From positions 37,496-101,495 of the forward strand of contig CANAPP010000004.1 of NCBI GenBank assembly GCA_947363565.1: a stretch of DNA of 64,000 bases, in the 5' to 3' direction. Position numbers and translations under genes: made by a program. Shown here piece after piece: positions 8,117-18,014 of the stretch; positions within the stretch are counted from its first letter, which is position 1; the number at the start of each line of letters is the position of its first letter. This DNA comes from an uncultured Lachnospiraceae bacterium (GTDB taxonomy: Bacteria; Bacillota; Clostridia; Lachnospirales; Lachnospiraceae). The notes beneath the pieces are model-generated. The model ran no database searches. It had not been told where the DNA came from and saw only the letters and a program-made list of their open reading frames with translations.

Positions 8117-10699
8117 ATGAATATCAATAAATTTACGCAGAAATCTATCCAGGCTGTCCAGCAGTGCGAGCGCATTGCCATGGATTACGGCAATCAGGAG
8201 ATTGAGCAGGAACATCTGATGTACGCCCTGCTTACCCAGGACGACAGCCTTATTTTAAAACTGATGCAGAAGATGGGGCTTGACGGCAGCGCGGTTACGA
8301 GCCGCGTGGAAGAGGCTTTGAGAAAGCTTGTAAAAGTGCAGGGCGGGCAGCAGCATGTAGGCCAGCACCTTAACAATGCCCTTGTGTATGCAGAGGACGA
8401 GGCAAAGCAGATGGGGGATGAGTATGTATCGGTAGAGCATCTTTTCCTTTCCATGTTAAAATATGCCAATAAAGAGATGAAAAACATTTTCCAGGAGCTG
8501 GGTATCAGCCGGGAGGGTTTTTTGCAGGCGCTCTCCACCGTCAGGGGCAACCAGCGGGTGACAAGCGACAATCCGGAAGATACCTATGATACGCTGAATA
8601 AGTACGGCACGGACCTTGTGGAGCGGGCAAGGGAGCAGAAGATGGACCCGGTGATTGGGCGTGACGCGGAGATTCGCAATGTCATCCGCATCCTCTCCCG
8701 GAAGACGAAGAACAATCCGGTGCTCATCGGGGAGCCGGGCGTCGGCAAGACGGCAGTAGCAGAAGGCCTGGCGCAGCGCATCGTCAAAGGAGACGTGCCG
8801 GAGGGATTGAAGGAGAAGACGGTATTTTCCCTGGATATGGGCGCGCTGGTGGCAGGAGCGAAGTACCGGGGCGAGTTTGAGGAGCGGCTGAAAGCGGTGC
8901 TGGAGGAAGTGAAGAAAAGCGACGGGCGGATTATCCTGTTTATCGATGAGCTGCATACGATTGTGGGCGCGGGCAAGACGGACGGCGCCATGGACGCGGG
9001 CAATATGCTAAAGCCTATGCTGGCGAGGGGCGAGCTGCACTGTATCGGTGCGACTACGCTTGACGAATACCGGCAGTATATTGAAAAGGACGCGGCTCTT
9101 GAGCGGCGGTTCCAGCCGGTGCTTGTTGACGAGCCCACGGTGGAGGATGCGATTTCTATCTTGCGGGGGCTTAAGGAGCGGTATGAGGTGTTCCACGGGG
9201 TTAAGATCACGGACGGCGCTCTGGTGGCGGCGGCAACCCTTTCTGACCGCTACATTTCCGACCGTTTCCTGCCGGACAAGGCTATTGACCTTGTGGACGA
9301 GGCATGTGCGCTCATTAAGACAGAGCTTGATTCCATGCCGACGGAACTTGACGAGCTGCAGAGAAAGATCATGCAGATGGAGATTGAGGAGGCGGCGCTT
9401 AAGAAAGAGGATGACCGGCTGAGCAAGGAGCGTCTGGAGCATCTTGAGCAGGAGCTTGCGGAACTTCGGGAGGAGTTCGCCGGAAAGAAAGCCCAGTGGG
9501 ATAATGAGAAGATTGATGTGGAGCGTGTGCAGAAACTCCGGGAGGAGATAGAGCAGATTGGGAAGGACATCGAGCGGGCAAAGCAGGAATATGACCTTAA
9601 CAAGGCGGCGGAGCTGCAGTATGGCAGGCTCCCGGCTCTCCAGAAACAGTTGGAGGCAGAGGAGGCGAAGGTTAAGGACGAAGAGCTTTCTCTGGTGCAT
9701 GAGAGCGTGACGGACGAGGAGATTGGGAAGATTGTCTCCCGGTGGACGGGCATCCCGGTTGCGAAGTTAAATGAGAGCGAGCGCAGCAAGACGCTCCATC
9801 TGGCGGATGAGCTGCACAGGCGGGTAATCGGGCAGGATGAGGGCGTTACGCTTGTGACGGAGGCGATTATCCGCTCCAAGGCGGGCATTAAAGACCCGAC
9901 AAAGCCGATTGGCTCCTTCCTGTTTTTAGGGCCTACGGGCGTGGGGAAGACGGAGCTTGCCAAGGCGCTTGCCAGCCAGCTTTTTGATGACGAGAGCAAC
10001 ATGGTCCGTATCGACATGAGTGAATATATGGAGAAATATTCGGTGTCAAGGCTTATCGGAGCGCCTCCGGGATATGTGGGGTATGACGAGGGCGGGCAGC
10101 TTACCGAGGCAGTCCGCAGGAAACCGTATTCTGTCGTTCTCTTTGACGAGGTGGAAAAGGCGCACCCGGATGTGTTCAACGTGCTTTTGCAGGTGCTCGA
10201 TGACGGGCGGATTACAGACTCCCAGGGGCGGACGGTTGATTTTAAGAATACGATACTGATCATGACTTCGAATATCGGTTCGTCCTATCTTCTGGACGGC
10301 ATTGACGGAGAGGGCAATATCAGCGAGGCGGCGTCCGGAGCGGTCATGGCGGAACTGCGGAATCATTTCCGGCCGGAATTCTTAAACCGCCTGGACGAGA
10401 CGATTTTATTCAAGCCGCTGACGAAGACGGATATTTACTCGATTATTGACCTGCTGGTGGAGGATGTCAACAGACGCCTTAAAGACAGGGAGATACAGAT
10501 TGCCCTGACGGAAAGCGCGAAGAATGCGGTTGTGGACGGAGGGTATGACCCGACTTACGGGGCAAGGCCGTTAAAGCGGTATCTCCAGAAACATGTGGAG
10601 ACGCTGGCGGCAAAGCTGATGCTTGAAGGCGGGGTTCATGCGGAGGACACGATATTGATCGATGCACAGGACGGAAAACTTTCGGCGCGTATTTCTTGA
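8117..10699 (+). CDS. clpB: ATP-dependent disaggregase chaperone ClpB
   Basis: An 860-residue Hsp100 protein that, with DnaK, rescues aggregated proteins in the cytoplasm. Order of domains: Clp N-domain repeats (residues 1-150), AAA-1 with Walker A GEPGVGKT and Walker B ILFIDELH, a long coiled M-domain (about residues 405-525) that separates ClpB from ClpC/ClpA, AAA-2 with [12 protein letters not shown] and [14 protein letters not shown], and a D2-small domain with [12 protein letters not shown]. The frame is open from 8036, but ATG 8117 follows AGAAGGAGG and gives the usual length. Control is likely heat shock through the CIRCE-like site. The next promoter overlaps its stop codon. Confidence 0.97.
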   Translation: MNINKFTQKSIQAVQQCERIAMDYGNQEIEQEHLMYALLTQDDSLILKLMQKMGLDGSAVTSRVEEALRKLVKVQGGQQHVGQHLNNALVYAEDEAKQMGDEYVSVEHLFLSMLKYANKEMKNIFQELGISREGFLQALSTVRGNQRVTSDNPEDTYDTLNKYGTDLVERAREQKMDPVIGRDAEIRNVIRILSRKTKNNPVLIGEPGVGKTAVAEGLAQRIVKGDVPEGLKEKTVFSLDMGALVAGAKYRGEFEERLKAVLEEVKKSDGRIILFIDELHTIVGAGKTDGAMDAGNMLKPMLARGELHCIGATTLDEYRQYIEKDAALERRFQPVLVDEPTVEDAISILRGLKERYEVFHGVKITDGALVAAATLSDRYISDRFLPDKAIDLVDEACALIKTELDSMPTELDELQRKIMQMEIEEAALKKEDDRLSKERLEHLEQELAELREEFAGKKAQWDNEKIDVERVQKLREEIEQIGKDIERAKQEYDLNKAAELQYGRLPALQKQLEAEEAKVKDEELSLVHESVTDEEIGKIVSRWTGIPVAKLNESERSKTLHLADELHRRVIGQDEGVTLVTEAIIRSKAGIKDPTKPIGSFLFLGPTGVGKTELAKALASQLFDDESNMVRIDMSEYMEKYSVSRLIGAPPGYVGYDEGGQLTEAVRRKPYSVVLFDEVEKAHPDVFNVLLQVLDDGRITDSQGRTVDFKNTILIMTSNIGSSYLLDGIDGEGNISEAASGAVMAELRNHFRPEFLNRLDETILFKPLTKTDIYSIIDLLVEDVNRRLKDREIQIALTESAKNAVVDGGYDPTYGARPLKRYLQKHVETLAAKLMLEGGVHAEDTILIDAQDGKLSARIS

Positions 10700-10724
10700 C
10701 AATTTCCGGTTGCACAGATATACT
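10696..10724 (+). promoter_or_regulatory. Consensus promoter overlapping the clpB stop codon
   Basis: TTGACA (10696-10701), a 17-bp spacer and TATACT (10719-10724). The -35 box contains the TGA stop of clpB. It would give the YitT paralogue its own message with a leader of roughly 120 bases. Confidence 0.8.
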
Positions 10725-10734
10725 AATGAATCAG

Positions 10735-10779
10735 AAGAGCAGTTGCGAATTATATTTTTTATAGTTTGCGGCTGCTCTT
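10735..10779 (+). promoter_or_regulatory. Long hairpin at the 5' end of the YitT-paralogue leader
   Basis: AAGAGCAG (10735-10742) pairs with CTGCTCTT (10772-10779). Pairing continues inward through seven more, partly wobble, pairs and an AT-rich tip. It starts within a few bases of the predicted transcript start and ends in only four T residues. It may be a weak clpB terminator, an attenuator or a 5' stabiliser. Confidence 0.55.
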
Positions 10780-10853
10780 TTGCTGTCAGGCGCCGAAGGT
10801 GCGGCATACGCATTTTCGGAGTGTGTAGGATTGGGGTAAGGAGGTTTTTGAAA

Positions 10854-11714
10854 ATGAAAAAGATAAATTGGAAAGAGCTGGGGATTGACCTTTTAGTGGA
10901 TGTGGCTGCGAGTATCATTATTGCTGTCGGGATTTACAACTTTGCGATGAGCGCAAACTTTCCGGTGGCGGGCTTTTCGGGCATCGCGATTATTATGTAT
11001 CATCTTTTAAATATACCGGTAGGTGTGGGTACGATTCTGTTAAACATACCGGTAGCGGTATTCTGTTATAAGTTCCTGGGGAAGAAGTTTTTCTTCCGGT
11101 CTGTGAAGACGACCATAATTTCTTCCGTCTTTATTGACTATGTGGCGCCCATGTTTCCGGTGTATGAAGGGGAGCGTTTCCTTGCGGCGCTCTGCATGGG
11201 CATCCTGTGCGGTATCGGGTATGCCATGATATTTATGCGTAGTTCTTCCACCGGGGGGCAGGATTTCATCTCGATGTCGATAAAGAAGGTGAAACCGCAC
11301 ATTTCCCTTGGGATGATCACGTTTGCTCTCGACATGCTGACTATTGTAGCGGGGAGCCTTCTGGTATTTAAGGATATTGACGGCTTTATCTACGGAGTTA
11401 TCGTGACATACCTGATGGCGATTGTCATGGACAAGATCATGTACGGGATTGATGAAGGCAAGATGACGCTGATTGTCACGGAAAGGGGAGACGAGGTGGC
11501 AAGGCATATTGATGAGTATTCCGGCAGAGGCTCTACTATCCTCCAGGGTATCGGGAGCTATTCCAAGAAAGAAAAGGCAGTGGTAATGTGCGCCTGCAAC
11601 AATAAGCAGATGTACACCATAAAGAAAATCGCGCATCAGGTTGACCCAAAAGCGTTTACGATTATTATGGAGTCCAATGAAGTGCTGGGGGAAGGATTTA
11701 AAGAAGAGATATAA
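10854..11714 (+). CDS. YitT family membrane protein (paralogue)
   Basis: A 286-residue paralogue of the protein at 3799, with the same layout: five or six hydrophobic segments (VDVAASIIIAVGIYNFAMS, IPVGVGTILLNIPVAVFCYKF and others), the glycine-rich MRSSSTGGQDF loop, then a C-terminal DUF2179 domain (GRGSTILQGIGSYSKKEKAVV). Upstream in-frame codons back to 10662 overlap the promoter and clpB, and ATG 10854 has TAAGGAGG eight or nine bases before it, so this start is chosen. The near-consensus promoter suggests substantial expression. Function is unproven; a link to clpB is positional only. Confidence 0.88.
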   Translation: MKKINWKELGIDLLVDVAASIIIAVGIYNFAMSANFPVAGFSGIAIIMYHLLNIPVGVGTILLNIPVAVFCYKFLGKKFFFRSVKTTIISSVFIDYVAPMFPVYEGERFLAALCMGILCGIGYAMIFMRSSSTGGQDFISMSIKKVKPHISLGMITFALDMLTIVAGSLLVFKDIDGFIYGVIVTYLMAIVMDKIMYGIDEGKMTLIVTERGDEVARHIDEYSGRGSTILQGIGSYSKKEKAVVMCACNNKQMYTIKKIAHQVDPKAFTIIMESNEVLGEGFKEEI

Positions 11715-11741
11715 AAGGAAAGACAGAATAAAAGACAAAAT

Positions 11742-11790
11742 AACAAGGTGCAGATGCCCCGCATAGAGGTGCCGCACCTTGTTTTCATTT
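11742..11790. terminator. Bidirectional intrinsic terminator
   Basis: AACAAGGTGC (11742-11751) pairs with GCACCTTGTT (11774-11783). It is followed by TTTCATTTT on the plus strand and by ATTTTGTC-like sequence on the minus strand. It serves both the YitT gene and pepT, which converge here. Confidence 0.85.
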
Positions 11791-11811
11791 TCGCGCATGA
11801 AAAAGGGATGT

Positions 11812-13029
11812 CTATTTTGCGTACAGTTTCACTAATTCCATCATCACATTCACGCTCTTGTCCATGCCTTCTACGGTGATATGTTCGTATGGCCCATGGT
11901 ATGCATGTCCGCCGGTCCCGAGGTTCGGGCAAGGCAGTCCTTTGAAACTTAACTGGCAGCCGTCCGTGCCGCCCCGGATTGGGATGACGAGAGGCTCTAC
12001 GCCGGCTGACTCGCAGGCCGTCTTTGCATTGTCGATCAGGTGCATGCATCCGGCGATGATCTCAGCCATATTCTTATACTGGTCCGTAATCGTTAAGGTA
12101 ACGGTTCCCTCGCCCCACTTTTCATTCAAATCCTTTTCAATCAGGCGGAGCGTTTTCTTGCGCGCCTCGAAAAGAGAGCTGTCATGGTCGCGGACAAGAT
12201 AATTAAGCTGTGCCGATGCACATTCGCCGGTCATGCTTACAAGGTGATAGAAACCTTCATACCCTTCCGTTCCCCTCGGGGTCTCGCAGCCCGGGAGCAT
12301 ATTGTTGATTTCCATAGCCACTAAGGAGGCATTGATCATGGTATCCTTTGAGGAGCCGGGGTGGACGCTGAAACCTTTAATGTCGAAACATGCCTTGCAG
12401 GCGTTAAAGTTCTCATACTGGATTTCGCCTTCCGTGTCTCCGTCCATAGTGTAGCCGTAGTCAGCGCCGAATTCCTCAACGTTGAAGTGTGCTGCTCCGG
12501 TCCCTATCTCTTCGTCCGGGGTAAATGCGACGCAGAGCTTTCCGTGAGGGATGTTTTCCGCCTGTACCCGTTCAATCATGGTCAGAATCTCGGCAACACC
12601 GGCTTTGTCATCGGCGCCCAGTACGGTAGTGCCGTCGCTTGTGATGAGGGTGCGCCCTTTTAAACTTTCGAGATGCGGAAACGTAGCCGGGTCGAGAATC
12701 AATCCGCTGTCAGCAATCTCCATGGCCTCTCCGCTGTAATTTTCGGTAATCACCGGCTTGATATCGTGGTCGCAGTAATCCGCAACGGTATCCATGTGGG
12801 CGATAAATCCAATGGCAGGCTTGTCTTCAAAGCCTTCCGTGGCAGGAAGATTGCCATACAGGTAGCACTGCTCGTCCAGATGCACGTCTTTGAGCCCTAA
12901 CTCTTTCATCTCTGCCTCTAAGATTTTCCCCAGGTCGAACTGGCACTGGGAAGATGGAACAGTCTCGCTGTTCTCATCGCTGGGTGTACGCACGACAACG
13001 TACTTTAAAAGTCTTTCATAAGCTTTCAT
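11812..13029 (-). CDS. pepT: Peptidase T (tripeptide aminopeptidase)
   Basis: A 405-residue M20B zinc metallopeptidase that removes the N-terminal residue from tripeptides in the cytoplasm. Zinc and catalytic residues are visible: H78 and D80 in GFIAHMDTVAD, Asp in VLGADDKAGVAE, the Glu pair in FTPDEEIGTGA, Asp in TMDGDTEGE, and the late His in GTGGHAYHGPYEH. RGGTDGCQLSF is also typical. Length matches E. coli and Bacillus PepT. It runs opposite to its left neighbour and shares the bidirectional terminator. The 66-bp gap to the DUF2148 gene leaves room for its own promoter or readthrough. Confidence 0.96.
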   Translation of the reverse strand: MKAYERLLKYVVVRTPSDENSETVPSSQCQFDLGKILEAEMKELGLKDVHLDEQCYLYGNLPATEGFEDKPAIGFIAHMDTVADYCDHDIKPVITENYSGEAMEIADSGLILDPATFPHLESLKGRTLITSDGTTVLGADDKAGVAEILTMIERVQAENIPHGKLCVAFTPDEEIGTGAAHFNVEEFGADYGYTMDGDTEGEIQYENFNACKACFDIKGFSVHPGSSKDTMINASLVAMEINNMLPGCETPRGTEGYEGFYHLVSMTGECASAQLNYLVRDHDSSLFEARKKTLRLIEKDLNEKWGEGTVTLTITDQYKNMAEIIAGCMHLIDNAKTACESAGVEPLVIPIRGGTDGCQLSFKGLPCPNLGTGGHAYHGPYEHITVEGMDKSVNVMMELVKLYAK

Positions 13030-13095
13030 TGCTCATTCCCCTTTCTTTGTCGTTAAGGTAAATGATAACATATTTTGTCCGGTATGGCGAGAGGG

Positions 13096-13635
13096 CTATC
13101 GCCGGTCAAAGAAAATATTTTTCCCTGCTATACTTAAAGGGATGCCAAGCCAGCAGAACCCATCTTTAAAATCTTCCATTTCAGCGGCCGCTTTTCCGAT
13201 GGACCACATAATACGGTTGTCAATGTTGTCAAGTGATGCGACATTGACAGCAGAAGACACGGCAATTCCCAGATCGACAAGTAGGTGTGCGCAGACACCG
13301 TCAGCCTCCTGGCAGATATCGCAGTCCAGGAAGCCGCACAGGCCGCAGTGCGGAATATGGCGGTAATCTTTTTTTGTTCCGATCAGCACAACTGCCTGGC
13401 TGTCACGCACATTGTCCGCGTCTCTTTTGTACCAGGCAGCTTTCTCTTCCCCAAAGAGCCGTATACCGGTTTCCTCCATCGTATCTGCTAAGCGCTGCTT
13501 ATCAGTCTTTGTCAGGACATAAGTGATGATCGAATCCTGTCCTTTTGCTTTGTGCGCTGTGCGGGCAGCAGCGCACATTCTCGCGGCAGTGTTGAATAAT
13601 GCTTCTTTTTCCATCTCAGTACTGTTATAGATCAT
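13096..13635 (-). CDS. DUF2148 ferredoxin-like domain protein
   Basis: A 179-residue protein of the DUF2148 family found in anaerobes. The central cysteine cluster HCGLCGFLDCDIC (about residues 116-128), with another Cys in DGVCAHLL, suggests an iron-sulfur cluster. The C-terminal part SIGKAAAEMEDFKDGFCWLG is characteristic of the family. No membrane segment is seen. Its partner and reaction are unknown; a role in redox sensing or electron transfer is inference. It is transcribed divergently from murE, with an AAGGAGAAC ribosome site. Confidence 0.8.
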   Translation of the reverse strand: MIYNSTEMEKEALFNTAARMCAAARTAHKAKGQDSIITYVLTKTDKQRLADTMEETGIRLFGEEKAAWYKRDADNVRDSQAVVLIGTKKDYRHIPHCGLCGFLDCDICQEADGVCAHLLVDLGIAVSSAVNVASLDNIDNRIMWSIGKAAAEMEDFKDGFCWLGIPLSIAGKNIFFDRR

Positions 13636-13655
13636 AGTGTTCTCCTTAGAATCTT

Positions 13656-13684
13656 ATGGTAATAAATGTTAACAGGTCTTTCAA
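13656..13684 (-). promoter_or_regulatory. Promoter of the DUF2148 gene
   Basis: Read on the minus strand: TTGAAA (13684-13679), a 17-bp spacer and TACCAT (13661-13656), about 20 bp upstream of the start codon. Confidence 0.5.
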
Positions 13685-13734
13685 TTAATATAAACCTTGA
13701 GGTTTGGTGATGTCAATGTTTTCAAAATTTTGCT

Positions 13735-13764
13735 TTGCACTGTTATTTTTATTTGGATTATGCT
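13735..13764 (+). promoter_or_regulatory. Possible promoter of murE
   Basis: TTGCAC (13735-13740), an 18-bp spacer and TATGCT (13759-13764), followed by two purine-rich AGGAGG stretches, the second of which (TCAGGAGGC) is placed for the ATG at 13800. Confidence 0.45.
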
Positions 13765-13799
13765 AAACTTAGGAGGAAATATTTCAGGAGGCATAGTTT

Positions 13800-15269
13800 A
13801 TGAAGTTATCTCAGTTATTAGAGCATTTGCAATATGAAGTCGTCCAGGGAAAGGATGATATCCCGGTGACAGAACTTGTGAACGATTCCCGCAAGGTCTG
13901 TGAGGGCAGTGTGTTTGTGTGTATCAGCGGGGCAGTGTCGGACGGCCATGCCTATATCGCGGATGTGGCAGAAAAGGGTGCGGCGGCAGTGATTGTTGAA
14001 AAGGATATCGAGGCGCCGGAGAACCTGACGGTGATCAAGGTACCGGATACCCGCTATGGGCTGGCACTGATGTCGGCAGCCTACTTCGGTTATCCGGCGG
14101 ATAAGCTTAAGGTGATTGGAATCACCGGCACAAAAGGAAAGACGACGACCACTTATATGGTGAAATCCATCCTTGAAGGCGTGGGGCATAAGGTGGGACT
14201 GATTGGGACTATAGAGGCGATCATCGGTGATAAGGTAATCCCGGCGAATAACACTACGCCGGAATCTTATGTGATCCAAAAGTATTTTGCCGAGATGGTT
14301 GAGGCGGGCTGTGACAGCGTGGTCATGGAAGTGTCTTCGCAGGGACTTATGCTTCACCGGACGGCGGGGATTCCATTTGAGATCGGTATCTTTACGAATC
14401 TTGGGGAAGACCACATCGGCCCGAATGAACATAAAGATTTTGAAGATTACAAGCGCTGCAAGGGCTTGCTCTTTAAGCAGTGCAGGCTTGGTATTGCAAA
14501 TGTTGATGATAAATGGTACGAGGATGTGTTTGCCGGGGCTACCTGTAAGATAGAGACGTTTGGTCTGTCGGAAAGAGCAGGACTTCGGGCGGTAGATATC
14601 GAACATATCTCAAGGCCGGGGTATCTGGGGGTGAAGTACCGCGTAGCCGGGTTGATGGACTTTGACGTAGAGATTGATATTCCCGGAGAGTTCAGTGTCT
14701 ATAATTCCCTGACGGCCATTGCAGTGTGCAGACATTTTGACGTACCTGCGGAGAAGATAAAGGAAGCGCTTAAAGATGCGAAAGTGAAAGGGCGCATTGA
14801 GATGGTGAAGGTGTCGGATGAATTTACACTAATGATTGACTATGCCCACAATGCGATGGCTCTTGAAAGCCTTCTTCATACGCTCAGGGATTATGACCCG
14901 GGACGTATCGTTTCTGTATTCGGCTGCGGCGGAAACCGCTCGAGGACGAGACGTTATGAGATGGGAGAGGTGTCCGGGCGTCTTGCGGACTTTACCATCA
15001 TTACTTCGGATAATCCGAGATTCGAGGAGCCCCAGGAGATTATCAATGATATCATCACAGGTATGAAAAAGACGGACGGGAAATACATTGATATCTGTGA
15101 CAGAGGCGAGGCGATCAAGTATGCCATCGCACACGGGCGTCCGGGTGATGTGATCGTGATTGCCGGAAAAGGGCATGAGACTTATCAGGAGATCAAAGGC
15201 GTAAAGTACGATATGGATGACAGGGTGCTGATTCAGGAAGCCCTGAAAGAAATAGCAGAAGGAAGATAA
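13800..15269 (+). CDS. murE: UDP-MurNAc-L-Ala-D-Glu:meso-diaminopimelate ligase
   Basis: A 489-residue Mur ligase adding meso-DAP to the peptidoglycan precursor in the cytoplasm. N-terminal UDP-binding domain (DSRKVCEGSVFVC), central ATPase with GITGTKGKTTTTYM, the NTTPES and VMEVSSQGL segments, and a C-terminal domain with the DNPR motif (TSDNPRFEEP), which marks DAP rather than lysine selectivity. A Lys to be carbamylated lies in the ARVKGR-like KDAKVKGRIEM region. It is separate from any division cluster here and begins a run with priA, def and fmt; priA starts 12 bp after its stop. Confidence 0.96.
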   Translation: MKLSQLLEHLQYEVVQGKDDIPVTELVNDSRKVCEGSVFVCISGAVSDGHAYIADVAEKGAAAVIVEKDIEAPENLTVIKVPDTRYGLALMSAAYFGYPADKLKVIGITGTKGKTTTTYMVKSILEGVGHKVGLIGTIEAIIGDKVIPANNTTPESYVIQKYFAEMVEAGCDSVVMEVSSQGLMLHRTAGIPFEIGIFTNLGEDHIGPNEHKDFEDYKRCKGLLFKQCRLGIANVDDKWYEDVFAGATCKIETFGLSERAGLRAVDIEHISRPGYLGVKYRVAGLMDFDVEIDIPGEFSVYNSLTAIAVCRHFDVPAEKIKEALKDAKVKGRIEMVKVSDEFTLMIDYAHNAMALESLLHTLRDYDPGRIVSVFGCGGNRSRTRRYEMGEVSGRLADFTIITSDNPRFEEPQEIINDIITGMKKTDGKYIDICDRGEAIKYAIAHGRPGDVIVIAGKGHETYQEIKGVKYDMDDRVLIQEALKEIAEGR

Positions 15270-15281
15270 AACGGATTACAG

Positions 15282-17510
15282 ATGTACGCAGATATTATTG
15301 TAGATATTACTCATGAAAAGCTTGACAAAGTATTTCAGTACAGCATCCCCTCCGAACTGGAGGGGGCGCTTTCTGTTGGGACAGAAGTTATCGTACCTTT
15401 CGGGAAGGGCAATAGAGAGATGTCCGGATACGTGGTGGCTTTTTCCGGAAAACCGGATTATCCGGCGGAAAAGATAAAACCGGTACTTAAAAAAGCAGAA
15501 AAAAGTATTGCCATCGAGTCAAAGCTGGTGTCTCTGGCGGCGTGGATGAAGGAACAGTATGGCGGGACGATGATCCAGGCATTGAAGACAGTCCTTCCGA
15601 TCAAGCGGAAAGAAGCTGCGCGCATGAAGCGAAAGGTAAGACTTTTGCTTGATACGGAGGAGGCGAAAGAGCGTCTTAAGTTTTATCTTGACAAGAACCA
15701 GAAAGCGCGGGCAAGACTGCTGGCAGGGCTTATGGATCAGCCGGAGCAGGAATATGAACTGGTGACGAAAAAGCTTCATGTAACCCTTGCCGTTATCCGT
15801 TCTCTCGAGGAGCAGGGAGTACTTGCCCTTGAGTCAGAAGAGATGATGCGCGGTTTGGTGCGTTACCGAAAGCATGAGGAAGATACGGTACATTTTAATG
15901 AGGAGCAAAGAAGAGCAGCAGGCCGGTTCTGGGAGGATTACCGCAGGGGGATATACGGGAACTACCTCGTGTACGGGATTACCGGGAGCGGAAAGACAGA
16001 AGTGTATATCGAGATGATACGAAAGGTTGTGGGACAGGGGCGGCAGGCAATTGTGCTGATTCCGGAGATTGCTCTTACTTATCAGACGGTGATGCGCTTT
16101 TATGCCCGATTCGGGGACCGGGTATCGATCTTAAATTCCCGCATGTCAGCGGGCGAGCGGTATGATCAGATGGAACGGGTAAAGCGGGGCGAGGTGGATG
16201 TGATGATCGGTCCCCGCTCTGCCCTTTTTACGCCTTTTAAGAATCTTGGGCTGATCGTGGTGGATGAGGAACATGAGTCTGCCTATAAGAGCGAACAGGT
16301 TCCGAGATACCATGCCAGAGAGACAGCGATTGCAAGAGGGAAGATGGAGGGGGCAAGCGTGGTGCTCGGCTCGGCGACTCCGTCACTGGAAGCATTTTAT
16401 CGATGTAAGACGGGAGACTGCACACTCCTTAGACTGCCCGCCCGGGCAGCAGGACAGGAACTTCCCAGGGTATATACGGTGGATATGCGGGAAGAATTAA
16501 AGCAGGGGAACCGTTCAATGATCAGTGACCGATTAAAGGAACTTGTTCGGGAGCGGTTAAAAAAAGGACAGCAGACCATGCTTTTTCTTAATCGGCGGGG
16601 ATATGCAGGATTTGTTTCTTGCAGGTCTTGCGGATATGTAGTAAAATGTCCTCATTGCGATGTGTCGCTGTCCGCCCACAAAGGCGGCAGGCTCGTCTGC
16701 CATTACTGCGGATATGAGGAACGCACGAGGAAGACCTGTCCTTCCTGCGGCTCTGGCTGTATCGGCGGATTCAAGGCGGGGACGCAGCAGATTGAGGACA
16801 TCGTAAAGCGGGAGTTTGCCGGAGCCAAGGTGCTCCGCATGGATATGGATACCACGAAAAAAAAGGATAGTCATGAGAAGATATTGTCAGCGTTTTCCAA
16901 CGGAGAAGCGGATATATTGATCGGAACGCAGATGATCGTCAAGGGGCATGATTTCCCTAATGTGACGCTGGTAGGGATATTAGCGGCGGATATGTCGCTG
17001 TATTCGAATGATTACCGGTCCGGCGAGCGGACCTTTGAGCTGCTTGTACAGGCGGCGGGCCGGGCAGGCCGGGGGAATCTTAAGGGTGAGGTGGTGATCC
17101 AGACCTACAGTCCGGATCATTACAGTATCCGTATGGCTGCGGCTCAGGATTATGAAGGGTTTTATAAGGAAGAGATGCGTTACAGGGAGCTGATGGGTTA
17201 TCCGCCGGTCAGCGATCTTCTTGCGGTGTTGATGACCGGTGCTGACGAGAAGTACCTGGAGCTGGCAGCAGGGTATCTTAAAAGTTTTGCTGTGCGGGCG
17301 GATAAGGAAAAGGTACTTCAGATCATCGGCCCTGCGAGTCCTTATGTAAGCAAGGTGAGCGATGAATACCGCAAAGTTATGTATCTGAAGTGCAAAAAGA
17401 AAGAAGATCTGATAGGGATAAAAGATCTTCTGGAACAATATATTGAGATTAACAGAGGGTTTGACTGCATAAAGATACAATTTGATTTTAATCCCATGGG
17501 AATATTTTGA
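15282..17510 (+). CDS. priA: Primosomal protein N' (replication restart helicase PriA)
   Basis: A 742-residue 3'-5' DNA helicase that reloads the replisome at stalled forks. The N-terminal 3'-DNA-binding part (residues 1-105) is followed by the helicase core with Walker A YGITGSGKTEVY, DEEH box VVDEEHES, SATPSLE, and TQMIVKGHDFPNV. The eight-cysteine zinc module is complete (CRSCGYVVKCPHC, CHYCGY, CPSCGS). The ribosome site is weak (GGAAGATAAAACGG), suggesting translational coupling to murE. The peptide deformylase gene follows after 30 bp, the classic priA-def-fmt order. Confidence 0.97.
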   Translation: MYADIIVDITHEKLDKVFQYSIPSELEGALSVGTEVIVPFGKGNREMSGYVVAFSGKPDYPAEKIKPVLKKAEKSIAIESKLVSLAAWMKEQYGGTMIQALKTVLPIKRKEAARMKRKVRLLLDTEEAKERLKFYLDKNQKARARLLAGLMDQPEQEYELVTKKLHVTLAVIRSLEEQGVLALESEEMMRGLVRYRKHEEDTVHFNEEQRRAAGRFWEDYRRGIYGNYLVYGITGSGKTEVYIEMIRKVVGQGRQAIVLIPEIALTYQTVMRFYARFGDRVSILNSRMSAGERYDQMERVKRGEVDVMIGPRSALFTPFKNLGLIVVDEEHESAYKSEQVPRYHARETAIARGKMEGASVVLGSATPSLEAFYRCKTGDCTLLRLPARAAGQELPRVYTVDMREELKQGNRSMISDRLKELVRERLKKGQQTMLFLNRRGYAGFVSCRSCGYVVKCPHCDVSLSAHKGGRLVCHYCGYEERTRKTCPSCGSGCIGGFKAGTQQIEDIVKREFAGAKVLRMDMDTTKKKDSHEKILSAFSNGEADILIGTQMIVKGHDFPNVTLVGILAADMSLYSNDYRSGERTFELLVQAAGRAGRGNLKGEVVIQTYSPDHYSIRMAAAQDYEGFYKEEMRYRELMGYPPVSDLLAVLMTGADEKYLELAAGYLKSFAVRADKEKVLQIIGPASPYVSKVSDEYRKVMYLKCKKKEDLIGIKDLLEQYIEINRGFDCIKIQFDFNPMGIF

Positions 17511-17540
17511 AATATTTATATAGTATTAGGAGGAAATGTC

Positions 17541-18011
17541 ATGGCGTTAAGAAAGATCCGTGAGATGGGTGAGGAAGTGCTGACGAAGCACTGCAAAGAG
17601 GTTACGAAGATGAATCTTCGCACAAAGCTTTTGATCAATGACTTGTTCGACACGATGTATGAGGCAGGGGGAGTGGGACTGGCTGCCCCGCAGGTAGGCA
17701 TTTTAAAAAGGATTGCGGTAGTTGATATCGGGGACGGCCCGATTGTTTTGATCAATCCGGAGATTGTCGGGCAGGATGGAGAGCAGACAGGCGAGGAAGG
17801 CTGTCTTAGTGTGCCGGGGAAATATGGAATCGTGACGAGGCCTAACTATGTGAAGGTGAAGACCTTGACGGAGGGCATGGAAGAAGTGTTTATTGAGGGT
17901 GAGGAGCTTCTTGCACGGGCGCTCTGCCATGAGATTGAGCATTTGGACGGAAAGCTTTATGTGGAGCTGGCGGAAGACGGACTTCATGATGTGGAGGATG
18001 AAAAGGAGTAG
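17541..18011 (+). CDS. def: Peptide deformylase
   Basis: A 156-residue iron/zinc metalloenzyme removing formyl from N-terminal fMet. All three motifs are intact: motif 1 GVGLAAPQVG, motif 2 EEGCLSVPG (metal-ligand Cys) and motif 3 CHEIEHLDGKL (HExxH). Length and the short C-terminus indicate a small type of the enzyme. TTAGGAGGAAATG gives a strong ribosome site. It is 3 bp from fmt, with which it works: fmt adds the formyl group, def removes it. An acidic C-terminal tail (EDGLHDVEDEKE) is ordinary. Confidence 0.97.
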   Translation: MALRKIREMGEEVLTKHCKEVTKMNLRTKLLINDLFDTMYEAGGVGLAAPQVGILKRIAVVDIGDGPIVLINPEIVGQDGEQTGEEGCLSVPGKYGIVTRPNYVKVKTLTEGMEEVFIEGEELLARALCHEIEHLDGKLYVELAEDGLHDVEDEKE

Positions 18012-18014
18012 CGT

